A DNA stretch of 64,000 nucleotides, taken from positions 69,540,371 to 69,604,370 of the forward strand of contig CM048842.1 in NCBI GenBank assembly GCA_026545765.1, in the 5' to 3' direction. Each line of letters starts with the position of its first letter. The first letter of the stretch is position 1. A program made the translations under genes and the position numbers. Source of the DNA: Plantago major. Its lineage: Eukaryota > Streptophyta > Magnoliopsida > Lamiales > Plantaginaceae. The notes under the pieces were generated by a model. It was not told the origin of the DNA. It worked only from the letters and a program-made list of their open reading frames with translations, and ran no database searches. Of this stretch, positions 42,501 through 55,800 are shown one piece after another.

Positions 42501-44982
42501 TCTTATCCTTGGTGAGATACTTACCTCGCTCTGGTAACACTTGTAAGCTTGTCTTTCCTTTTATTTATTTTAAAAATATTCTGCTGAGTCTTGTTTGCTG
42601 TGATTTAATTATACAATAACTTTTCGTAGAGGCCTGTAAAACCTTAAGCTCAAATGTTCTCCTTTAGCTACTTGTACTTCTTGGTTGAGAGACAAAACTC
42701 AAGGATTTCAAACAGGAAATATTCTAGAACACACTTAACTGCATGCATAGCTCTGGCCTCTGGAACTGAAAATCAGTTCTGATTGTTTTCTTGCTTTGAA
42801 GTATGGTCCGTAATTTCATGGTTGGTTATTTACTCTTATCTTTCTTATAGGATCCGTACTTCCGGATGACGAGGGATGTTGCTCCAAGATTAGGTTATAA
42901 CAAGCCTGCGTTGATTGAATCGATATTTTTTCCTGCGCTTCAGGTTCCCTTTTAATCCTATTAATAAAGCAATCTTACATTTGTGGTTGAAAATTTTGAT
43001 TTTGTAAACCCGGAATATGTTCATTTTCCATTTCTTGAACTGTAACTCTGTCATTTCAATGAGCACTAGGCTTTGGCCTTCACTTCCATTTCCATTCTCC
43101 CTTTCTGTTGGTTTAGCACCTTTATGATATACTTCTATGTTTACTAAGTTTATTGTTCATGCACTGCTAAAACCTGAAAGAGAATCGACCATATCTTTTT
43201 TGCAATATTTTAAGCAGGAATAAGCACCGTTTAAAATATCTCACACACATCTACTTTCTTTGAAAAATCTATTCTGATCCACGCTATACATTACAGGACT
43301 GATAATCTCTGTTACTGTTAAATTACCTCTGCAGGGAGAGACTGGAAAAATGTCAGCTTCTGATGCAAGTTCTGCTATATACGTGACTGATACCTCTAAA
43401 GATATTAAAACCAAGGTCAGCTTTTAAAGATCTTCTAAGAATCTCTTTCTGCTGTACTCTCACTATAGTTTCGAGTCAGAAGTGTTGTGGATGTAGACAT
43501 TTATACATTAGTACTATATATATATCCCTTGTTTGCTTTCTCATTTATGATTATCTTTGCTGCAGATTAACAGATACGCATTCTCTGGTGGGCAAGATTC
43601 AGTGGAGAAACACAGGGAACTTGGAGCTAACCTTGAGGTATAACAAACTATCTCTCTATGTTCTGCTGATTTTGTGGTGTCCTCTTTCCATATTGAATGT
43701 GGAGAAAGGTTACATGTAGGGATTTTGATGCTTGTACTTCTTGACATGCGTAATAATTTTGGGCCAAGTACCTAGCTTGGTGCTAAGGTATTAGGCCCTG
43801 TGCATTCAGGGGTACTAAAGCCCATTGTTCTAGTGCTAGTGCTGGAACCGGCAACACTTGAAAGTGATAGTGCCAAATGCCAATGGAGGTCACCACCACT
43901 TGACCTGCATGAGCAACCTCTAGATCTTGCTTGAGTGGTGGTTGCTCTGGAGTTTTGAAAGGGTCCTGATACAAAATGCACACACATGTCCTGGTGGCGA
44001 TATGCCGCATAGCACATCAGGCAAAGACCTTTTGAAAATTGAGCTCACTCATACATAATATATACTAGTGTGTTCACAATGTCATTGTATTTTAACATTT
44101 TATTCAAGAGGAGAGCAATCAAAATATGGAAAGCAAAAAATGTATAAGAACTTAAATGACGGGGATCACAGAGAAGAACATCGGGAAGAGAGAGATTACC
44201 AGAAATAGTGTGGTCAATATTCTGTTACTTGTACAATTGTATTAGGGAACAGTTCTTAAATACTCCATAGAAAGAGTCTATTATTTGACGTCAATGTAAA
44301 GTGAAATAACATCCAGTCATGTACTTTTTGTTAAGTTTTTGGAATGAGCAAGATACAGCATTGATCGGTTTTGCTGTTTTTATATGTTCTCCTATTTTGG
44401 TTTCCCTGTTTTAGTAGATCTGTTGATTTGCTTTCCTGTTTCTTTCTGTTGTCACTACTCAGGTTGATATATCGATTAAATATCTTGGCTTTTTCTTGGA
44501 GGATGATGAAGAGCTTGAACACATCAGAACAGTAAGCATAGTTGATTACCGTTTCTCTTTAAAATTAACCAGCAATGTGTGCTGTACTTGATACTCATTC
44601 CAATACCAAACCACACACAAATCCCCTCTTACAACATCACTGAGAGGTGCTCCGCTACTCGAATTAATGTTTATTTGTCATGTCACAGGAATATGGTGCA
44701 GGCCGTATGCTAACAGGTGATGTGAAGAAGCGGCTCAATGAAGTTTTAAGCGAACTTGTTGAAAGACACCAAAAGGCCAGAGCTGCTGTCACTGATGAGG
44801 TTGTTCAATTTACATTTCTCCTCAAGCTGTTTGACAACAATAAAGAATAATGATGATGATAATCGTCTCGTATGTTTATTATACTTTGTACGCAGAGGTG
44901 ACTTTTTTAACCATTTCTTGTGGCCGTGCAGATGGTTAATGCGTTCATGGCTGTAAGGCCATTACCTAATATGTTTAGCTGA
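39573..44982 (+). CDS. tryptophanyl-tRNA synthetase, cytosolic
   Basis: A class I aminoacyl-tRNA synthetase that charges tRNA-Trp with tryptophan for cytosolic translation. Eleven coding exons were assigned: 39573-39958, 40063-40248, 40860-40911, 41021-41086, 42409-42495, 42851-42943, 43335-43415, 43566-43637, 44463-44531, 44689-44799 and 44932-44982. They total 1254 nt, or 417 aa, close to plant and animal cytosolic enzymes. Signatures are HLGH (118-121, the HIGH box) in [25 protein letters not shown] in exon 4, and KMSAS (295-299, the KMSKS equivalent). No transit peptide is visible. The leader probably contains an intron: donor GCAG|GTGAGT at 39195, acceptor CTACAG at 39570, two bases before the ATG. 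The N-terminus carries an in-frame 17-codon duplication. Intron 4 holds a Stowaway MITE. Confidence 0.95.
39582..39677 (+). repeat. in-frame 51-bp tandem duplication in the synthetase N-terminus
   Basis: [13 protein letters not shown] and [13 protein letters not shown] are encoded by two adjacent units, 39582-39632 and 39633-39677, with a 51-base period. The region precedes the conserved catalytic part and is acidic and probably disordered. Confidence 0.92.
41138..41377. mobile_element. Stowaway MITE in tryptophanyl-tRNA synthetase intron 4
   Basis: The ends CTCCCTCCGTCCCAGTTTCA and, on the minus strand, CTCCCTCCGTCCCGGTTTCA are near-perfect inverted repeats flanked by TA (41136-41137 and 41378-41379). 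It is 240 bp. Its interior repeats CTCCTACTTTATTCA about five times. The well-conserved ends suggest a fairly recent insertion. Confidence 0.95.
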
Positions 44983-46019
44983 AATTGGAGATCTATTGAA
45001 TTGGAAGATTGATGAGTGCACTTCTGGTGTCTGTATACCTCGTTTTAACACCTTTACGGAGCCTCTTTTTCCTGTATGCCTTTTTGTTTAAAAGTACAAA
45101 TACTTCTAATTTTATGTGGATTTTCTTCTCTCTTTATATAATTTTATTTCTTTAGAATTAACTATAACTGTTATCTGTATATTCAACTGATAGTACAAGT
45201 ATGTGAAGCTTCTAGAGCCTATATGGAAGAGTATCATAACTATTTACAAGTTTAACTAGATACGTATTCTTGTACATTTATCTCTACCATTATTCCATTC
45301 CGTATTTCTAAGATCATTTTGAATTCACACAAACTAAAAGAGTTCTTTCCTCATTAATAATAAAAGGTTGGACAAATAAACCCACCCATGTTAATGGGAA
45401 ATATTTATAGTTTGTGTAGAGTTCAGTAATGGATATGAAATTAGGTAGTACGATTTATTAATTGTTATGGATCGATATTTATTTTGGAATAATTTTACAC
45501 ATTCCCAAGTGTTCGGTTTATACGCTTGAAGAAAAGACATGATGGAGTGATCCCGCGTATAAATTAGCGTTGGAGTCTGTGGCTTTGTACTTTTTTGGTA
45601 CCATTGTCATGTGAATGATCGCTTGTGAGAATAAAGTATAAAGAAAAATATATAATGGAAGTATTTGATGCTCAACTTCAAACTCAATTTGAGTTTAGTA
45701 TTGTGGTAGATGGATATTGGATACTAACAAAACTGAAGTTCAGTTTTAAATTTTGTACTTAGTATTAAATTCAATTGTGAATTGATAGGGTAATAGTATA
45801 TTTAAGTTTTGAAGTTTTAAACTTTGAAGTTGATGAATAGAATTCAATCCGAATTATATAATGTGGAGTGATGAAACAAACACAAAATTAAACTCAAGCT
45901 CAGAAACCTCAACTTAAGTCGATAGCCGCCAAACATACGGTATGTATCGATATATGAGTATATTAGTATATTATTCATAGATCAATTCATGTAACCGTAA
46001 TTATATGTTCAAAAGGAAT
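44983..46019. other. synthetase 3' flank and intergenic DNA
   Basis: Presumed 3' UTR for a few hundred bases, then AT-rich DNA without recognisable genes or clear element ends. Confidence 0.5.
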
Positions 46020-46532
46020 GCTCTCGCCTTAGGGTTGACCCCTAAGACCTAACCGCTGCCGGAATCCAATTCTGGCCACCACTCCTCTCTTCCATTACTT
46101 TTCAGATTATGTCTACTGATATCCGTACCTAGAAACGCGCTCGCCCTGGAGTCTATCAAGTAGACTCACTCATCAAAGTAGCATGGGTCGCATTCGGTCA
46201 GAGCATATATTCAGCAAGCAGCAAAGCAAGGAAACAAATCCGCCGCCCCTCATCCTAGTTATGGATCAAACTTGGTGCTCTCCCACAGATCAAAACATTT
46301 TTCAGCAAGAAGAAAACCTTAGATGCAGCAGATCGGATTAAACATAAACTTAAAATGCAAATTACTAAGTGCGAGTATTTAAAGTTATTACAGACCGAAT
46401 AGTTAAGCAGGTAGCAAACAAATCAAATCCCTCCCCCAAACCTAGCTAAGAGCAAGTAAAATACTAGGAAAGTAAAGAGAAAAAGAAAAAGATACTCCCC
46501 TCTCGGTGTTGCTGCTCCAGTCTGGATGGCGC

Positions 46533-47743
46533 TTATGATGGTCCTCCAGGAGGCGGTGGAGGATGAAATCCCTGATAGCCTTGGTAGTACATCGTCGGAT
46601 CGATGTCGGGTGGTGGATAGAGCTGCGGCGGTGGGTAATAAGGTGGATACTCATGATGACCATACCCGTCAATGTTCTCCTGCCGGAAGGAGATTTGCTC
46701 ATTGCGGTGTAAGTAACTGACATGATTGCTCCACTCCGACCTTCGGCTCATCCCGATCATCTCATCTTGACCTTGTGCACTCCTTTGACTCTTCATCTGG
46801 TAGTTGTCCACGAATTCGTTGAAGGAATTCATGTCAAAAGTTCCTTGCGGCTGATCCGCTGCTCCTCTTCTTCTGAGTTCGGTCTTGGCGGCCTTTTCCT
46901 GCATCTCAAGGAGGTGGTTAGTGCTGTCTTGATTAAAAGGTTTCATGAGCCGAGAAAATCCCGACTCGCTAGTAGGAACTCCATCTTCTGGCATATAGCG
47001 GTAATGAGACCGAGGAATGGTAGATTCCTTCTTGTTTTGTCCTTCACCATTTGCATCTCCTTCACCATGATTCTTCCAACATCAATGTAGTGACCTTCCA
47101 TGATCGCGTAGACAAGAGTAGCTACGTCGCCTTTGAGTCCTTAATGGGTTGGCTTCAAGTTGGTCTCCACAAAGTGCATCCAGAATCTTACTCTTCCGTT
47201 GAGTGTAGCCCTTGGGATTGGCATTCCCACTGCATCTTCTTCTAATCTCTCTCCAAGTAGTACCCGCGGGATGTCTTCTAGAATTTCTCCGTACTCCATG
47301 TCTTCATACGCCGGTTCCTTGTAGTCTCCATGCATGTGCTCCTCCGGGATTTGGAAGAATTCGTTAATAGCTCCTGGCCCAAACATGACCTCTACCCCTC
47401 GAACCTTGACGGGGCGATCCAAAAGTGTGTCCTCCGGCTTCTTGATCTTCAGATGGAAGTACTCAGCATAGAACTCTCGTACTACCTCGATGTCGTACTC
47501 TCGGAGAATGGTAGTGAAAGTTCCCCAAGCATAGAGGCTCAAAACGTCACGAATCCAATTAAGGGTTGGGTTCATCCCCCATTCGATCTCTATTTTCCTC
47601 TTGGGAATCACCCCTCGGTCACTATTAACCAAGAGCCAAATTCGAGCCTTGTTAGAGAGATTCCCCGAGGCCACCTTCTTTCCTTTCTTTGCTCTCTTCG
47701 TGCTTGGTTCGCCCGCGTCCTTTCCTCCTTGGGTTCTTCCCAT
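46533..47743 (-). pseudogene. retroelement-associated plant transposon protein (Transposase_32-like)
   Basis: The minus frame from about 47743 has a basic start (MGRTQGGKDAGEPSTKRAKK), then WIRDVLSLYAWGTF, VVREFYAEYFHLKI, VRGVEVMFGPGAINEFFQIP and a central conserved-looking core to 47141. This is the layout of the plant-specific putative transposon protein domain found in retroelement-derived open frames. A second segment continues in another frame (about 47100 to 46990), and a third (46994-46533) has a Gln/Pro-rich tail with PPYYPPPQLYPPP. At least two frame changes break it. Its role in transposition is not known to me. Confidence 0.6.
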
Positions 47744-49439
47744 TGTACCTAGGCCAAAAAAGAATGTGTTAGATAGAATGTTTGGAGTTAAATAAATCCT
47801 AAGGCTTACATGCAAATCTAATGGGATTTAGTCTCCCCCAAACCTAATGTGCGTCATAAGGTGCATGAAAGATTATAGCTTGTAATAAGGTCAATAGCTA
47901 CTTCAAAATAATGCAAGAACTAGGCATGTAACTCAAGTTGTCAAATTGTGTCAAGCATCAAATTGAAAAGCAAATTCTAATGTAATCTCCATCCTATGAG
48001 CATATGACAAAGCAAACATGTTTTCTAATCATACTTAAGCAAGTTACTACCATGTAAGCAAGTAATCGGGGGCGGGGGGGGGGGGGGGGGTGGGAAGGGA
48101 TCGACAAAGGGATTTATTCTATTGAGACATTTTATCAAACACTTAGTAGGCAAGAACAAAAACTTTCAAATTCTCCAACGAATTTTCAAATCTCCATCAA
48201 GCAAGTAGTAATTAGTGAATACTAGAAGTAAGCATGCATCCACATATCTCAAATATCAACAAATCAATCAATTAGAGCACATAATTGCTAAACACCAAAG
48301 AAGCAAGAAGAGAGTGCAAGCAAAGAGATGAAAGATAAGCATATTGAAATGAAGATGTAGAGATGATAACAAAGAGTAGAAATCACTTACTTGATGTTTA
48401 TGATAGATGGGCAAGCTAACAATGCAATGGGTAAGATGAAATAAAAGAGCAAGTGAAGAAATTTGGGGAAGAAATGAAATGGGGAGGGGAAGAATCATTT
48501 TTTGGTTTTGACTCATGGCAGCTATGAGGTGCTATTTGCTGTTTCCTATTATCGACCTCCTCCTCTCTCCTTTTTTTTTTTTTTTTTTTTATTTTTTTTT
48601 TTTTTTTTTTTAAAAAACAGCATACAAAAAATTTTTTTAATTTTTGAAAAGTTTTTTAAAAAAAAATTTTTAGAAAGAAAAAAAAAAAAAAAAAATGAAA
48701 ATAAATCGTAAAAGTAAGCGTAACCTTGGGTTTAGCTCGACCCACAGTTCTTGATGACCTTAGGATGGATGCATGTGGCCTAAGTTGGGTCCGTCCACCC
48801 ATCTCCACCTTCCAGCAACGTTCTTCTGCATCCTTATTGGTGTCTCCCTCTTCCTCTTCCTTCGTAGCTGGGGAGTGATTTGCTTGGTGAAGAGGTTATC
48901 GTCATCCTTAGTGTACTCGTGGATATGATCTCTTGTATGAATGTATACAGTCCTTCTTTAGAGCACACTCATATCAGATCCCCCTTGACTGATTGGATCT
49001 CCATCGAACAACCTGTTCTCATCATTTGGGTTGCAAACCCATGGCCTTCCTTCGGCTCCTTCCATTGATGTGTCCCTGAGAGATCTTGCATTCTTCGGTT
49101 CACAGCACCCCTTCGAGAATGATTCGTTTCCCTGTGTTCTATACTCCTGCACAGTGCTAGTCAAACAGTCAGAATCAAGTTTACGGTCAGGGGTGGTTAC
49201 GAGAACCTTCTAATCATTAGGTCGGAAAATCATGGGAATACTTTGAGTGAGTGGATTTTCCAATGATTGGTCCCTTTCCGCACAAGGCATAATATAATAA
49301 TCGGGAATAACGAATTTAATTTCTTCTAATTTCCTTACGGGATCGGGTTCAAGGGTAGTAGTACTAGTGATGCAAGTAACCACAGACGATATAGAATCAG
49401 GATTAGTTAAAGTATGGGAAGCATAAAACTTACATGTTT

Positions 49440-50175
49440 GTCACTCAATTGCGGCTAGTGTCCTTACTTCTTCCATGGCTTCCATCTTGTTGAAGATCTC
49501 ATTCTCCTTCAGCTGCTCACTCATGTACCTTGAATTCTCAGCAACAGTTGCCCAAACTTCCAGTAGTTGCTTAGCAGAACTCCCCATAAATGATCCCTTC
49601 AGAGCTAAGTCTATAAGGTCTCTGAACTCCTCTCTAACTCCTAAGTAGAAATACGCGCAAAGCTATCACGAAGTAAACTGATGTTGGGGGCAGTTGTACT
49701 GCATCTCTTCAAACCTTTCCCATGCTTCATGAAAAGATTCCTACTGTTTCTGAGTGAAGTTGGATATCATCCTCCTTTCTCTCATAATCCTTGCAAGCCC
49801 TAGAAACCTCTTCAAGAACATACTCCTCGGCTCTTCCCATTCGCTGACTTCTTCCTTGATTGAATCTATCCATCTTTTCGCTGCTCCCTCCAGTGTTTTG
49901 ATGAAGAACCAGAACTTCAGCTCGCCATAGGTTAGCCCCTTCATCGGGAACTGCTCGACAATATACTCGAATGCATACATGAACTCGCATTCATTCTCTC
50001 CTTCTCTTCCTCTGAACTTCGGTAGTGTGCTAACCAGAGTTAGATCAAATCCGTACTCCCTTACATGCAGCTGGATCCTAATTCCACTCCTTCCATATTT
50101 CGGCATACTGATCTCCCTGATGGTCCTTTCGTCTTCTTCTCCCATGATTCTTCCTGCATAAAGACTAACAGACAA
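49440..50175 (-). pseudogene. gypsy-type Gag (retrotrans_gag domain)
   Basis: The minus frame from 50175 contains FDLTLVSTLPKFRGREGENE, FEYIVEQFPMKG, LKFWFFIKTLEGAAKRWIDS and SMFLKRFLGLARIMRERRM. This is the retrotransposon Gag capsid domain of plant Ty3-gypsy (Athila/Tat-like) elements. The frame breaks at about 49740, and recognisable Gag continues in another frame to about 49440 (LIDLALKGSFMG, AEN then a helical tail). It lies about 540 bases after the primer site, as expected. Confidence 0.75.
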
Positions 50176-50700
50176 ATTTCCGAAGATTAGATATTACTAG
50201 AAAGATAATGAACAAAAATATAAAGTTACTTGTTTTTGGGTTTTTGAATAAGAAAATAAACTAATACGGGAAAGAAAATATTTTTTAGATTTTGTGAATA
50301 AGGAAGTAAACTAATACTAGGAAGAAAATAAACAGAAATCTAAAAGTACTTATTTTTGGGTTTCCTTGGTAAGTAAGTAAACTAATGCAACAAAGAAAAT
50401 ATTTTTTAGATTTTTTTAATAAGAAAGTAAACTAATTAATATGGGAAAGAAATAAACAGGAATCTAAAAGTAAATATTTTTGGATTTTCTTGGTGAGGAA
50501 GTAAACTAATGCAGGAAAGAAATAAACAAGAATCTAAAAGGAAATCTTTTTGGATTTTTTTGCTTTGGAGAAAGATTCTCACAGATTTTCTAATTTTTTT
50601 GGGTTTATGCTATACGAATTAAAAAGGCAGTACTTAAATTAAAAAGGAAAAGAAAGATTTGACTTATCTCGTTCGATCGAAACTTGCTTGAGCGGTCAAG

Positions 50701-50720
50701 TGTCCCCGGCAACGGCGCCA
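50701..50720 (-). other. primer-binding site complementary to tRNA-Asp
   Basis: On the plus strand the 18 bases TCCCCGGCAACGGCGCCA match the 3' end of plant tRNA-Asp including CCA, so the minus strand carries the primer-binding site. It sits one base inside the LTR. A tRNA-Asp primer is typical of Athila/Tat-type gypsy elements. Confidence 0.85.
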
Positions 50721-50721
50721 T

Positions 50722-52820
50722 TGATGTGCATTTGGTAATTTCGTTTTCTGTTGTAGAACCTGCAAAACCCAAATACAATCAAGATTAAGTTTATAAGTCG
50801 GAAGTCCTCAAATCCACAGTTTATAGCGGAAAGTTGACTCGGGATGTCGTTCTCCACGAACACTTAGCATATGAACAAGCAAATAACGATGTAAAGTAAA
50901 CAGTTTAAATCTAAGAATAATCAATTGCAGTAAACCATAATAATTTTGTTGTAAATCAGTAATAGACAGACGTAAAGGTTCCCAACCTCTCTCTACTATG
51001 CTACTCCCAACTTCCTAGCTAGATTCCTACGCAGTTACCTTCGTTTTGAAACTTGGCGATTCGACCCGGTTCAACAGCGACTCGGAAAAATGCGCTGGCC
51101 GGTAGAAATCCGGATTGCTCGGTAAAAAATCGGCCGAAACCCGGTAAAAAACCGGGTTGAACCAGTTTTAAATTAAAAAAAAAAGAAGCAAACTGACCTT
51201 AGTTCAACCTAGACTACCTGCCTCCACCCTCCAATTTCATTTTTTCTCTCTCTACTATCTGGCTCTCTGCTGCTTCTACTAATCTACTTCGGTGAGTTCA
51301 TTTCTCCACCATCAGTTCGCTCGTCTTCTCAAACCTCCCAACTTCTTCTCCTGTCGATTTCTGGCATTTCGGAATGAGATTTCGATGACAATATGAATTA
51401 TTCTTCTCAGCTTCTCCATTGCTTTCTTCTGGGCTTGCTTCTACTTCGGTGAGTTCAGTGATTTCGATGACAAATTATTGGTAGGAGATTCTTCATGAAG
51501 ATTTTGGTTATAGACATGAAGACATAACACTCTAGGAGTTGTTTTAGTGGTGAGAAGAATTAAGATTGGGTTTTTTGGAAAGCTGTGTGCACGCCACACT
51601 ATATTGTGCATAGGACAAAGTAGCAGTAGTACATTAGTACTGTACATTAGACCAACAAATAGTAGGAAAGAGGCATTTTAATGGTTTTTATATATTTATT
51701 GGTTTTAATGTTAGGAATAGGTATATTTAATATTTTTATTTAAAAATATTATAAGTAGGATGCTTGGGTTGGCCGGTTGAGCCTCCTCCAAGATTCTGGT
51801 AGGGTCGATCGTCGGTCGGGTTTCAAAACATAAGATACTCTAACGCGAGGGCATAATACTTATGGTCTTAAAGCTTGATCAAGACGATCTACTCAGATCA
51901 ATGAAACTACTTCTTTCACTAGTAGAAACATCACACCACGAAGGATGTATAGAGTTGTATAACAACGATTTATGTCCACTAACTATTTCGTTAATATCTC
52001 CCGGTATGTGAAGAAGTAGCAAAAGCAGAGTTACGGCGGTTCGCCTTTACAAAAGGAAATTAGTTACTCATAATATTCTAAGAACAAAAATCAAAAGAGA
52101 AATAAAGAAAAGCTTAGTCTGATGGTCTTGATGTCTTGTTCGTGCTGATGATCTTGATGTCTTCTCCTTCTTCTGGGTGCCTGACGGCCAGCGGGTTGGG
52201 ATTTTACTTTCCCGATGTCTGGTTCTCTTCCGAGAAAAGCTGACTGTTTCTCTCTCTAAAAGAGTTGCTTTATGAGCTATGTGAAATTTGAGACCCCTAA
52301 GGTTATATTTATAGGTGAAATCTGACCTCCAAACCGCCATTCTTCAATAAGGAAGGTTTAGGAAGCGCCTCGGTGATAGGCAGGGGCACGGGAAAATCAA
52401 CGACATATTGCGGCGCTAGGGGCCTGATCACCTCTTTCTTGACCGTCTTCAATTCCTCTGGGTTCTGTCTGCAAATCTTCGTTCTTCAATTTCGGGCTTC
52501 GTAACTCCGTTTCTTCAAAAAGTGGTCTTCTACAAAGTTATTTTGCCTTCAATTATATTCGCATCGATTGACCGCATGACATGTTTTGACTCCTTGAACT
52601 CCGTGCAGTGGTTGATCCAGTGTATATGCTCCATTCTCTCGATTTGGCATAATTATGCTGTTTTGGCGTCTGAAAACATGCAAATCCTCAAAACCGAGAT
52701 CATGACCTGCATAAAACACGCAAAGTTGGTAAATGGCCATAAAACAACATAAATATTGCATCTAGGGCCCAAAACAAGGGTCTAAAAGTATGTCATATCG
52801 CACATTTCATTGTCACATCA
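50722..52820 (-). repeat. 5' LTR of the minus-strand gypsy element
   Basis: Read on the minus strand it begins TGATGTGACAATG and ends AATGCACATCA next to the tRNA-Asp primer site, giving about 2.1 kb. A TATA-like CACCTATAAATATAACC lies at about 52310 on the minus strand, about 500 bases into the LTR. Open frames within it (for example 52068-52340) are not recognisable proteins. The outer end is inferred from the TG terminus and its abutment to another LTR. Confidence 0.6.
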
Positions 52821-52821
52821 A

Positions 52822-55800
52822 TGCGTCAAATCAAGTCCTTAATTTACAAGAGCAATATCAAGGATCACTAGAAAAAGCACGTAGTGAGTTGATAAGTTGC
52901 CCCGAGTGTCATTCTCGAAGGACTTAACTAAGCTTGTCGGTGTTTTAAAGTACTAGTTTGTCTAGAATTGCATCTTACGACTTCCAATTATTTTCTTTCG
53001 CAAATCACAATTGTTGGTAAATAGCAAACACGGTTTTGTTATCAATTAAAGGAGACATGGGATGGTGGTTTCATCAAAAGCTAGCTAGTAAAGGATGCAA
53101 TGGATTACTCGACGTTTTGAAAGTGAAAACGTTTAATTAACGTAGTAGAGTCGTCAATTCTACTAGTTGACGTTTGTAGTCGAAAGCGTTGGGTGTAAAT
53201 CACTTTTAACCTTGAGGGTGCGAATCCCTCTTGTGGATTTTGCGTATAAGAAAACGATTGCTAAGACTTTGAACTAACAAAACGATTCGCAAGTAATCAA
53301 TCAGACAAAGATCAGAGTTTTCATCCAAAGACCTATACTAGCATGCTCAAGAATTTACCACCGACCCATGGGTGTTGTTTAGCTACTCATACTCATGTTG
53401 TCACAGGCAAGAGATATGATAAACATAAGCATAAACATACATAATAATTTAAACAAAGGAAAACGATACAGAATTACCGAATGACTTTGAATTACGAAGC
53501 TCCAATGGATAACAATGGTGGAAACAAAGTGTTTACAGGAAGAATTCTTCAGCTAAATGGTTACCAAGGACTCCAACTTCAATCAGATGGATGATTCTTG
53601 GAACCCTAGACCTCTCAAAATCTCCCTAACAATGTTGTGAAGTGAAAAAGTGATGTTTGAATTACAAAATATGAAGTTTAAAATGTCAAAATGGAGAAAA
53701 GTAACGCCAGAATCCGTCCAAATCGATCCAGGTGATCGCCTGGAGCACTGGACGCAGTGACAGAGCGTCAAATTTGCGGCGAGGACTTGGGCGATCTCCC
53801 CAACGTTGGGGCGATCGCCGCAATCGATCGCCTCAGTCGCAATGAGCGATCGCCACACTTCACTGTAGCTAGATTTTTCTTTTATCTTCGTGTGGCCGCC
53901 GATTTGAGGTCAATCCGACATCGTATGAAGAAGTTATGCCCAAAATGGCTAGACAACTACAGTGTAGTTCAACTTTCGCAAAACGATTGTAGAAACTTCA
54001 TCCGAACTCCAAATGTACTTCCATTTCGACCGTCGGACTCCACTTTCCACCACCTTTGAGACCTTGGAACTTTTGACTTTCCGGTAATGCAATAAAATGC
54101 ACCATGTTAGGAATATCCGTTTAGATTTTGATCAGCAACCTAATGACTTATTTTAGATCAGAAAGGTGGTTAGTACTCTTGGTTCACTTGAACATTGTAA
54201 AAGAGGAAACTCATTAAGTATGATAGTCTAGCAAATCTTGTATAGGATGTTAGGTCTCGAAATCGAAATGTAATTTTTATTTTCTAAAGAAGACCAAGAA
54301 GAAGACTTCCAGCAGGAAAAGTTCAACGGATTTGAAGATTTGAAGACTGCACAAGATTGCTGAAGACAAAGGTTTTTCAGATACCTATGTCCAGATATCT
54401 TGAAGAAACAAGTGTTTCGAAACACAAGTGTTGCAAAAGATATCTGAGAATAAAAGGTTTCTGAGACGAGGAAAGTGCCCACAGATATCTACACTCAGAT
54501 ACCTTGGATATAAACTATGTTTCTGAAAAAGAAAATATTTTATAACAAAGTTGTTTCAACAAATGGTATCTGGAGTTGTGATAATCGATGGAAAAGAACA
54601 TGCAAAGTTTCAGAAAACTCTGATTGTATAAAGATCTCTAATACCATGCATAGTTCTATTGGCACTACAGGACAAAAATATATACGATTGCATTAAATGT
54701 GCGTAAATGTACGAACAAAAGCGGTAACCTGCAGAAGAAGACAAACACCTCTGATTATATTCAGATATCAATAGTTTGAATTTGATTTAAGCCTAACGGA
54801 TACTATTCAAACGGCACTCAAATTCATCTATAAATATCAACACTTAGACTGCTTGAGAACACACACACAGAGAACACTGAACTTACATTGGATACTCACA
54901 CACAAGCTCTCTCAAGCAAACTACTTACCTTCAAGCTTTCTGTTGCGACCAAAGCTCTTGATTCTAAGTAGCACAAAAGTTCTAAGTGTCCTGATCCTTA
55001 ACAAGCATTGTTATTTGTGAAGGAGTTGAATTAAGATTTCATATCTGAGATTCATTCTCTGGAACACTTACAATAGACTTGGGTCAGTAGAGAACAAGAT
55101 ACCATACATTGAAAAGTGTATTAAGTATACTTGATTCATAGAGCTACCCGAATAACTTAATAAGTTATTTAAGAAGCTCACCTGACAAACAAACCTAAAA
55201 CCAACACCATATTTGGCGTGGAGTATAGGAAGTACTTAGTTTAGGAAACTAAGGAATAACTCCAAGGTTGCTGAGCACAGGAAGTACTTAGCTTGGGAAG
55301 CTAAGGAATAGCTAAAAAAAAAAAAAGGTTTCTGAGTACAGGAAGTACTTGGCTGTGGAAGCCGGAGAATAACTCAGGGGGAACACTTGGTTGGGAACCT
55401 AGTGTATTTAGGAATCAAGAGAAGATATATGTAAGGTTAACTCATTTATCTGTCTTAGTGGATTCTAGGTCTGAGAAAGGCCGAAGTGGATTAGTTGAAG
55501 GATTACGCCACCTTCAGATACCACTATAAAAAGACTTGTGTTATTTACTTTCTGCAGTTTATTACTTGCTTTACTTATCTTGCAAAGTACTTACACACAT
55601 CTTGCTGAGCACGTGCACTTATCACATAAAAGTCTTCCGCTCTCTGAAATTAAGTATCAGATATCTACACAGATATCTGAGAAACTATGTTTATCGACAA
55701 AAGTTTTAAAAGACTATTCACCCCCCCTAGTCTTTTACTTTGCTGTTATCTGACCAACACACCATTTTAGCCTCATTTCTTCACGAAAACACCTAAAACC

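Larger units (their letters stand above)
46020..50721 (-). mobile_element. internal region of a minus-strand gypsy-type retroelement, degenerate
   Basis: Reading down the minus strand from the primer site at 50720, there is a Gag frame (50175-49741 and its frameshifted continuation), non-coding or degenerate DNA, then an open frame of the plant-transposon-protein type (47743-46533). No reverse transcriptase, RNase H or integrase coding sequence is visible. The element is therefore non-autonomous, heavily deleted, or made of two elements. I could not find a 3' LTR matching 50722-52820, so the lower boundary is uncertain. A long T/A low-complexity tract lies at 48571-48694 and a G run at 48069-48090. 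Confidence 0.6.

Noticed and set aside
43740..44017. Minus-strand open frames in tryptophanyl-tRNA synthetase intron 8
   Set aside because: No known domain, located inside an intron, and two frames overlap each other; probably chance or an unidentified repeat.
46526..47090. Plus-strand open frames in the gypsy region
   Set aside because: They are shadows of the minus-strand retroelement protein, which carries the recognisable motifs.
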